NCBI GenBank assembly: GCA_003972865.1
Contig: QOAX01000275.1
Span: 1-11,412 of the forward strand
Length of the DNA stretch: 11,412 nucleotides
Direction of reading: 5' to 3'
From: Verrucomicrobiota bacterium
GTDB taxonomy: Bacteria; Verrucomicrobiota; Verrucomicrobiia; Limisphaerales; UBA1096
Both the position numbers and the translations under genes were made by a program. The notes below the pieces were generated by a model that had not been told where the DNA came from, ran no database searches, and was given only the letters and a program-made list of their open reading frames with translations. How positions within the stretch are numbered: the first letter of the stretch is position 1; every line of letters starts with the position of its first letter. Shown one piece after another: positions 6,785 through 11,412 of the stretch.

Positions 6785-6809
6785 CCAATCGCTTGGCCAG
6801 GTGCGTTGG
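6785..6809. terminator. Possible hairpin between convergent genes
   Basis: The spacer between the amidohydrolase stop and the mogA stop can pair CCAA-CGC (6785-6792, one bulged T) with GCG-TTGG (6803-6809). The loop holds a near copy of the iterated motif (TTGGCCAGG). The stem is short and has no T-tract, so termination is only a suggestion. Confidence 0.25.
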
Positions 6810-7292
6810 CTAGCAACTCGTTGGCACTTCCTGCAACACCTTGATGCAGTGGGGGATGGCGCCCTCGACGAAGCCAAGGCACTCGACGGCGCCCTTGGGT
6901 TTGCCGGGGAGACAGATCACGAGCGCCGAGTCGATCACGGTGGCCAGGTTGCGCGAAAGGATCGCGTTGGGAGTGATCTTCATCGACTCGATGCGCATCA
7001 CTTCGCCGAAGCCGGGCAACTCGCGCACCGCCATTTCCCGCACCGCCTCGGGGGTCACGTCGCGCGGAGCGACGCCGGTGCCGCCGGTCGTCAAGACCAG
7101 ATGGCAGCCTTTGTTCACCTGCTCGCGCAGCGCTCGCTGGATGTCGCGAACCTCATCCGGCACCACCACCTCGGCGACGACCTCCCAGCCGTAGCCGGCC
7201 GCGGCCTCCTTCAACGCCGGTCCGCCGGCATCGTCGTAAACGCCCTGTGTCGCGCGATCCGAAACCGAAATAATCCCCACCTGAATTTGCAT
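6810..7292 (-). CDS. mogA: Molybdopterin adenylyltransferase, MogA/MoaB family
   Basis: A 160-residue cytosolic enzyme that would adenylate molybdopterin before molybdate insertion in Moco synthesis. Visible family features are VGIISVSDRATQGVYDD at the N-terminus (5-21), the pterin-binding TTGGTG (68-73) followed by PRDVTPEAV, then LPGFGEVMR (92-100), and LPGKPKGAVECLGFVEG near the C-terminus. Length suits MoaB/MogA stand-alone proteins; MogA and MoaB cannot be separated reliably from motifs alone, so the symbol is a best guess. ATG 7292 lies nine bases after the stop of the DUF1549/DUF1553 gene on the same strand, so it is probably the last gene of that operon. No Shine-Dalgarno sequence is visible, so translational coupling to the upstream gene is possible. 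No other Moco gene lies in the window. Confidence 0.88.
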   Translation of the reverse strand: MQIQVGIISVSDRATQGVYDDAGGPALKEAAAGYGWEVVAEVVVPDEVRDIQRALREQVNKGCHLVLTTGGTGVAPRDVTPEAVREMAVRELPGFGEVMRIESMKITPNAILSRNLATVIDSALVICLPGKPKGAVECLGFVEGAIPHCIKVLQEVPTSC

Positions 7293-7301
7293 CGTTTGCG
7301 A

Positions 7302-9770
7302 TTAGTAAATGAGTTGAAACTCCGGCAGCATCGTCACGGCCCAAAGCATGTCCTCGATCGACTCGGCAGCATTGTCGCCGTTGCTCAAATCGGCCAACAT
7401 CGCCGATTCAGCTTGGTTTGGCGATCGGCCAATCGCAGCCCGAAACACCCGTTTGGCCAAGCGCTGCTGCCCGCCGCCCTCGCCGGCCAGGGCGGCGGCT
7501 CCGTCCTTGATCAATTTCGACAGCACCTCGCCGTTGGTCAGCGCGAGCGCCTGCAGCGTGGTGGCGACAGATGGGCGCTCTGTGGTCACCTGCTCGCGGT
7601 TCGGCCGGCCAAGCGCCGTGGTCAGCGCCGTCTTGTTTCGCAGCGACTCGCGAAACCGCCCGCCAAACGCCAGTACTAAGCCGCTGATTTTCATCCGCTT
7701 GGCCAAGCCCCACGGAGCCATGTCCGCCCCGCCCAGTTCCGAGGCCTGCCGCCATGTAGTGTCGTCGAAATCCGGCTTGTTCCACCCGTCAGCATCCTCG
7801 GAGCTGACCTTCCACGATTTGTCGGAGACCACATCCGTTTTTGATCCGTCAGCGAACTGAAACCGAATGCCGAGCCAAAGCCCGGCGGGATTTTTTCCGC
7901 TTCCCTCGTTCGTGGCCGAAACCGTGACGAGATTTTTGCCTTTCTTGAATCGATTGGCCAGGTTCCGGAACTTCGGTTCCTCCCAGTTTTTGCCGGCGAT
8001 TCCGTTGCGTTCGTTCACGAGCAGGACGAACGAATTATCCACCGCAGCGATGACATCCGCCGTCTTGGGCTTGTCCGGCAGCTCGAAGCGCTTGCGGAAA
8101 TAGGACGTGCCCGGCTCGACACCCTTGGCCGCCTCAGCGGAACTCCAGATCCATCTGCCCTGTGGTAGATCATTCCGGTCGAATCCCACCTTCACGCCGG
8201 CGAGATTCGCCCCGCCAAACTCGATCTTCTTCGCCGGCGACGGCTTCCAGTTGCCGGTGAGTGTCGCGATGGCGTCGACGAACTGCTCGGCGGTCATCCG
8301 GCGAACCAGCGGCCCCCGGAAAACGTAATCCTTCTCCGACTGCTCGGCGCCGTTCACCGCCGGCAACTGGTACGCGCGCGACGTCATGATTTGCTCCATG
8401 GTGAACTTGAGATTGTAGCCGTTGTCAACGAGGTCACTTGCCAGCAGGTCGAGCAGGTCGGTGTGCCACGACTCGTTCTCCATTTCATCGACCGGTTCGA
8501 CCAGGCCCCGACCAAGGAACCGCGCCCAAAGCCGGTTCACAATTGTGCGGCTGAGGCGGCCATTCCTCGGGCTCGTCACCGCCTTGGCCAATTGCTCAAT
8601 GCGCTTGGCCCGATCCGCCTTCGGGTCGATCGCGCCCAACTCCGGATGGATGAATCGTACGTCGGAAATCTCGCCAGTCGGCTTGTCGCACTGGACCATC
8701 TCCAGCGGCTTGTCGGCATAGACGCTGGCCAACGCGTAGGCATCAGCCAGTGACCAGTCGTTGATGAAACTGTCGTGGCAGGAGGCGCACTTGAGGTTCA
8801 CGCCCATGAAAATCTGCGAGATGTGTTGCGCTGCCTGCATCGGGGGCTTTTGGCTGGCGTTCACCACCCCGCGCCAGACGATGCCCTTCGTGAAGCCCCG
8901 CGAGTGTTCCGTTGGGTTGATCAGTTCGTGCACAAACTGGTCGTACGGTTTGTTGTTGTAGAGCGAGCCATACAGCCAGCCAGTGATCTGCTTGCGGCCA
9001 CCGTCGATGAAGCCGGTGCCGGCGTAGTCGTTGCGCAGGATGTCGTTCCAAGACGCCAGCCAATGCTCGGCGTACGACTTGCGGTCGTCGAGCAACCGGC
9101 GGATCAGTGCCCGGCGTTTGTCCTTCGCGTTGCTGGCAACAAACTCGTCCAATTCCTTCACCGGCGGCAACAGGCCGATCGTGTCGAGATACACGCGCCG
9201 GGCAAAAAGCCGATCCGAAACCACCTTGCCGGTCGTCACCCCGCGCTTGACGAAGTACGGTGCCAAGATGCGATCGACCGAATGGGCGCCCTCGTCGCCG
9301 GGCAACTCCGGCCGGCGCGGCGTAAGGTTCAGCACCGGTGCCTTGGCAAACGTCGCCCCCTCCTCCCACTGAAGCCCCTGATCGATCCAAGCGCGCACCA
9401 GACCGACTTGCTCCGTCGTCAACCTCGAGCCCTTTTTCGGCATGACATCGTTGGGGTCAATGCCGGAAATCAACTCAACCAAGTAGCTGTCGGCGCTCTT
9501 GCCAATCACTACCGTCGCTCCAGAGTCACCGCCGGCGAGCAGTTTTTCACGCGTCTCGATGCTGAAGCCGCCCTTGGCTTTGCCTTTGCCGTGGCACTTG
9601 GTGCAGCTCTTTTCCAGCAACGGCGAAATCTCCCTGGCAAAACTGACCTCGTGCTTGGCCGGCGGCGGCAGCTTGGCCGTCTGCTCCGCCGTCAACCCGG
9701 CTTGCACCAAACCAACCGAGACCATCAGCAACCCAGCGCAGGCAAACATTTTTCCAATCAAACCGTTCAC
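7302..9770 (-). CDS. Planctomycete-type cytochrome c protein, PSCyt1-DUF1549-DUF1553, with an inserted beta-sandwich-like domain
   Basis: This 822-residue exported protein belongs to the PSCyt1/PSD1 group abundant in Planctomycetes and Verrucomicrobia; its role is unproven, often linked by context to polysaccharide breakdown. It has a signal peptide (cleavage near VQA, 24), a heme-binding CTKCH (56-60) in a PSCyt1 domain with VMPKKGSRLT downstream, DUF1549 (about 165-370; RRVYLDTIGLLPP) with a second CASCH (328-332), and DUF1553 (about 385-820; TIVNRLWARFLGRGLVEPVDEM, ending EDMLWAVTMLPEF). Residues about 536-680 (from RWIWSS, then SYFRKRFELP, to FDDTTWRQA) look like a galactose-binding-type beta-sandwich interrupting DUF1553. 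The start is GTG 9770; ATG 9749 (M8) is an alternative with a nearby GGA. Two palindrome copies encode LAKR. It lies between the glycosyltransferase and mogA genes, all on one strand. Confidence 0.88.
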   Translation of the reverse strand: MNGLIGKMFACAGLLMVSVGLVQAGLTAEQTAKLPPPAKHEVSFAREISPLLEKSCTKCHGKGKAKGGFSIETREKLLAGGDSGATVVIGKSADSYLVELISGIDPNDVMPKKGSRLTTEQVGLVRAWIDQGLQWEEGATFAKAPVLNLTPRRPELPGDEGAHSVDRILAPYFVKRGVTTGKVVSDRLFARRVYLDTIGLLPPVKELDEFVASNAKDKRRALIRRLLDDRKSYAEHWLASWNDILRNDYAGTGFIDGGRKQITGWLYGSLYNNKPYDQFVHELINPTEHSRGFTKGIVWRGVVNASQKPPMQAAQHISQIFMGVNLKCASCHDSFINDWSLADAYALASVYADKPLEMVQCDKPTGEISDVRFIHPELGAIDPKADRAKRIEQLAKAVTSPRNGRLSRTIVNRLWARFLGRGLVEPVDEMENESWHTDLLDLLASDLVDNGYNLKFTMEQIMTSRAYQLPAVNGAEQSEKDYVFRGPLVRRMTAEQFVDAIATLTGNWKPSPAKKIEFGGANLAGVKVGFDRNDLPQGRWIWSSAEAAKGVEPGTSYFRKRFELPDKPKTADVIAAVDNSFVLLVNERNGIAGKNWEEPKFRNLANRFKKGKNLVTVSATNEGSGKNPAGLWLGIRFQFADGSKTDVVSDKSWKVSSEDADGWNKPDFDDTTWRQASELGGADMAPWGLAKRMKISGLVLAFGGRFRESLRNKTALTTALGRPNREQVTTERPSVATTLQALALTNGEVLSKLIKDGAAALAGEGGGQQRLAKRVFRAAIGRSPNQAESAMLADLSNGDNAAESIEDMLWAVTMLPEFQLIY
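7452..7461. repeat. Iterated palindrome, 9/10 variant TTTGGCCAAG
   Basis: One mismatch from CTTGGCCAAG. It lies near the C-terminal codons of the DUF1549/DUF1553 protein, read LAKRV. Confidence 0.8.
7698..7707. repeat. Iterated palindrome CTTGGCCAAG, copy 6
   Basis: Exact copy read LAKRM in the DUF1549/DUF1553 protein, just after the inserted domain. Its 16-base context CATCCGCTTGGCCAAG (7692-7707) recurs at 10107-10122 and, inverted, at 1024-1039. Confidence 0.9.
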
Positions 9771-9818
9771 GGTTCGCCGAAGATAAAACCACCCCTCCCG
9801 CTAGGAAAGGAAAATGAA

Positions 9819-11412
9819 CTACGGCTGGCTCGCCTGAACCTCATAAACCTGAAGGAATCCTTTTTCACCCAACTTGGCACTCACGTATTTGAAAGCCGGA
9901 TCTGCATCCAACTGCTTCGCCAACGGCGAGCCGCCGATGGCAATTGCAAACCTGGCTCCGGAATGTTTGTACGCCTCAAGCGAAGCTGGCCTGACGTCGC
10001 CAAACCAAGGTTGGCCGAGGTGCCAAGCGACGTACAAACCAAGCCGATGGCCCTCCGGTGAAACAAACGTCGAGCCGACGATTGGCCCAACCATTCCGGC
10101 ACTTTCCATCCGCTTGGCCAAGTCTTGCGCGAATGAGCCAACAGGTGATCTTGATGGCGAACGCCACAATAACGGCAACAGGAAAAGCGACGACAAAACA
10201 AAGCCAGTCAGCCAGTTGTTCGCGAAGAATTGTGAAACGATGCCAAGCGTGAGAATCATGATCAGCGGCAGGAACAAATAGAAATAACGCAGATCTACTG
10301 CCATGACGTAAACTGGCAGGTAAATACCGCCGAGGCAGATCAGCGGGATGACCATCCATCGCCATCGATCGGCCAGCCAGTTTTTCGCCCACGGTCGTTT
10401 GGCGAAAAATGCCAAGCCGAAAACCAGCGCCCCGACTCCGAACCATCCCGAAATCATCCCGACTCCGTCGAAGGTCGCCAAGAATTGAGAAACGGTTTTG
10501 GCGTTGCGGCCGATGAGCGAGAGTTGATGCGAAAAATTTTCACCACTCACAAACGGCGACCAATAGTCGTAGTCCATCCGGCTAGGATCCTCCCAAGCTG
10601 TCACTCGCCCCGGCTCCGGTTTGTAAATCGTGCTGCCGAACGGATGCGCCGCTGGCCGGTCGTTGCCCGGGCCAACAACAGCGTGGGCGATTGGGCCGGA
10701 AGTCGAGAACGTCGGCTTATCGTATTTCAGCGACAACACCGTGATCCACGGCGCGGCCACCAGTGCCAACAGGCCAAGCGACACGCCCATCTGCCGCCAT
10801 GCCGCCCGCCGGTTTTCCGCTTGGCCAAGCCGCCAGCACAGCCCCAGCAGCACGCTCACCACCACGCCGACCGGCAGCGCCACCGCCTTGGCCAGGTAGG
10901 CCAAGCCCCAAGTCGCGCCAGTGCCAAGTGCCCGTCGGCGATTTGCCAGCCAGTCCGGCGACACCGCTTGGCCAAGCGCGAAGGCCATCAGACCGGCGAC
11001 CAGCAGATCCGGCGTCACGTGGTTCGACATCCAGCCGGGAATCGTCAACGCCAGCACCCAGGCCACGATCAACTCGTCGATCGACCGCAATCCCACCGAG
11101 CGAACCAAAAAAAGGCTCCCGTGAAAAAACACCGCGCCGGAAATCAGCATCGCCAGTTTGCCGGCGAGCAGCGGCTCAACGCCCAGCCACAAAAAAGGCA
11201 CCATCAACCAACTTAACAAAGGCCCCCAGTAGCCGTTCACCGCGAAACCCAGGTTACCGACCGACCAATACTCGGCAACGCGCATATAGGCGATGGCATC
11301 GGTGTTCAGCCGCGCCAAGTTGTTCAGCATCGACACCAGCATCAACGCGTACGCCACGACCCAAGCCATCCGCAGCCAAAACCGCAGTTTCGGCTCGGGC
11401 AACTCGACGGCT
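9819..11412 (-). CDS. GT39-like polytopic membrane glycosyltransferase (5' end at or beyond the window edge)
   Basis: An integral membrane protein of at least 520 residues, probably a lipid-phosphate-sugar-dependent glycosyltransferase of the GT39/ArnT/PMT type (GT-C fold). About 11 hydrophobic helices are visible. After the first comes LARLNTDAIAYMRVAEYW, whose Asp fits the catalytic Asp of the first periplasmic loop. A long soluble loop (about 230-310) and a helix beginning VDLRYFYLFLPLIM (the RY-x-LP-type motif) follow, then a soluble C-terminal tail of about 110 residues. Donor and acceptor are unknown. The frame is open to the window edge: TTG 11402 and ATG 11369 are possible starts, but the true one may lie outside. 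It is followed after 48 bases by the DUF1549/DUF1553 gene, so it probably leads that operon. The gene is rich in the iterated motif (three exact copies). Confidence 0.78.
   Translation of the reverse strand, partial: AVELPEPKLRFWLRMAWVVAYALMLVSMLNNLARLNTDAIAYMRVAEYWSVGNLGFAVNGYWGPLLSWLMVPFLWLGVEPLLAGKLAMLISGAVFFHGSLFLVRSVGLRSIDELIVAWVLALTIPGWMSNHVTPDLLVAGLMAFALGQAVSPDWLANRRRALGTGATWGLAYLAKAVALPVGVVVSVLLGLCWRLGQAENRRAAWRQMGVSLGLLALVAAPWITVLSLKYDKPTFSTSGPIAHAVVGPGNDRPAAHPFGSTIYKPEPGRVTAWEDPSRMDYDYWSPFVSGENFSHQLSLIGRNAKTVSQFLATFDGVGMISGWFGVGALVFGLAFFAKRPWAKNWLADRWRWMVIPLICLGGIYLPVYVMAVDLRYFYLFLPLIMILTLGIVSQFFANNWLTGFVLSSLFLLPLLWRSPSRSPVGSFAQDLAKRMESAGMVGPIVGSTFVSPEGHRLGLYVAWHLGQPWFGDVRPASLEAYKHSGARFAIAIGGSPLAKQLDADPAFKYVSAKLGEKGFLQVYEVQASQP
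10113..10122. repeat. Iterated palindrome CTTGGCCAAG, copy 7
   Basis: Exact copy read LAKRM in the soluble C-terminal part of the glycosyltransferase, just after its last membrane helix. Confidence 0.9.
10820..10829. repeat. Iterated palindrome CTTGGCCAAG, copy 8
   Basis: Exact copy read LGQAEN in a hydrophilic loop (CWRLGQAENRR) between membrane helices of the glycosyltransferase. Confidence 0.9.
10887..10905. repeat. Split copy of the iterated palindrome
   Basis: CTTGGCC and GGCCAAG, both 7 bases, are separated by AGGTA. The two halves thus form a hairpin-like inverted repeat between exact copies 8 and 9. Confidence 0.7.
10967..10976. repeat. Iterated palindrome CTTGGCCAAG, copy 9
   Basis: Exact copy with full 14-base CGCTTGGCCAAGCG (10965-10978). 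It is read LGQAV at the end of a membrane helix (FALGQAV), 147 bases from copy 8. Confidence 0.9.

Noticed and set aside
6824..6837. Sigma-54-like TTGGCAC followed by TGCA
   Set aside because: The GG-to-GC spacing is two bases too short and the site is inside the end of mogA.
6801..7679. Long plus-strand frames (also 2665-3558, 5076-5783, 8775-10061, 10485-11216)
   Set aside because: They lie antisense to well-supported genes, are rich in Arg/His/Ala as expected of GC-rich shadow frames, and show no domain.
1..11412. CRISPR array, tRNA or rRNA genes, insertion sequences or phage genes
   Set aside because: I saw no regularly spaced direct repeats, clover-leaf sequences, transposase or phage-like proteins; the iterated motif is irregularly spaced and lacks unit structure.

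Overview
The window looks like chromosomal DNA of a PVC-superphylum bacterium, most likely from Verrucomicrobiota or a close relative. The reasons are a planctomycete-type cytochrome protein (PSCyt1/DUF1549/DUF1553), a DUF6807 ('PmoA-like') secreted protein, a Tat-exported amidohydrolase, high GC content, and few visible Shine-Dalgarno sequences. I see no tRNA, rRNA, CRISPR array, insertion sequence or phage gene. Genes are tightly packed and no gene-free stretch exceeds about 115 bases.

Layout from left to right. Minus strand: the N-terminal part of ispF (isoprenoid MEP pathway), cut by the left edge and preceded by a SpoU-family rRNA 2'-O-methyltransferase (rlmB-like). Plus strand: a pyridoxamine-phosphate-oxidase-like flavoprotein, then a serine O-acetyltransferase (cysE). 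Minus: a secreted DUF6807 protein. Plus: a small DUF4149-like membrane protein. Minus: an orphan NtrC-type sigma-54 response regulator. Plus: a Tat-signal amidohydrolase-2 protein. Minus: a likely operon, in transcription order, of a GT39-like membrane glycosyltransferase (5' end at or beyond the right edge), the diheme-motif DUF1549/DUF1553 protein and a MogA/MoaB-type molybdopterin adenylyltransferase. The genes are mostly housekeeping or exported catabolic functions and do not form one pathway.

The outstanding signal is not a gene. A palindrome, CTTGGCCAAG (extended consensus CGCTTGGCCAAGCG), occurs nine times exactly in 11.4 kb, plus two 9/10 copies and many half-sites or near copies. It lies in intergenic spacers and inside genes. 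Within genes it is read in two different codon frames (LGQA or LAKR), often in linkers, signal peptides and C-termini. This points to selection or spread at the DNA level, comparable in kind to the cyanobacterial HIP1 repeat. Six copies extend to CTTGGCCAAGCGGA, always in the direction of the associated gene. One copy supplies a possible -35 half for a leaderless-type promoter directly in front of ispF.
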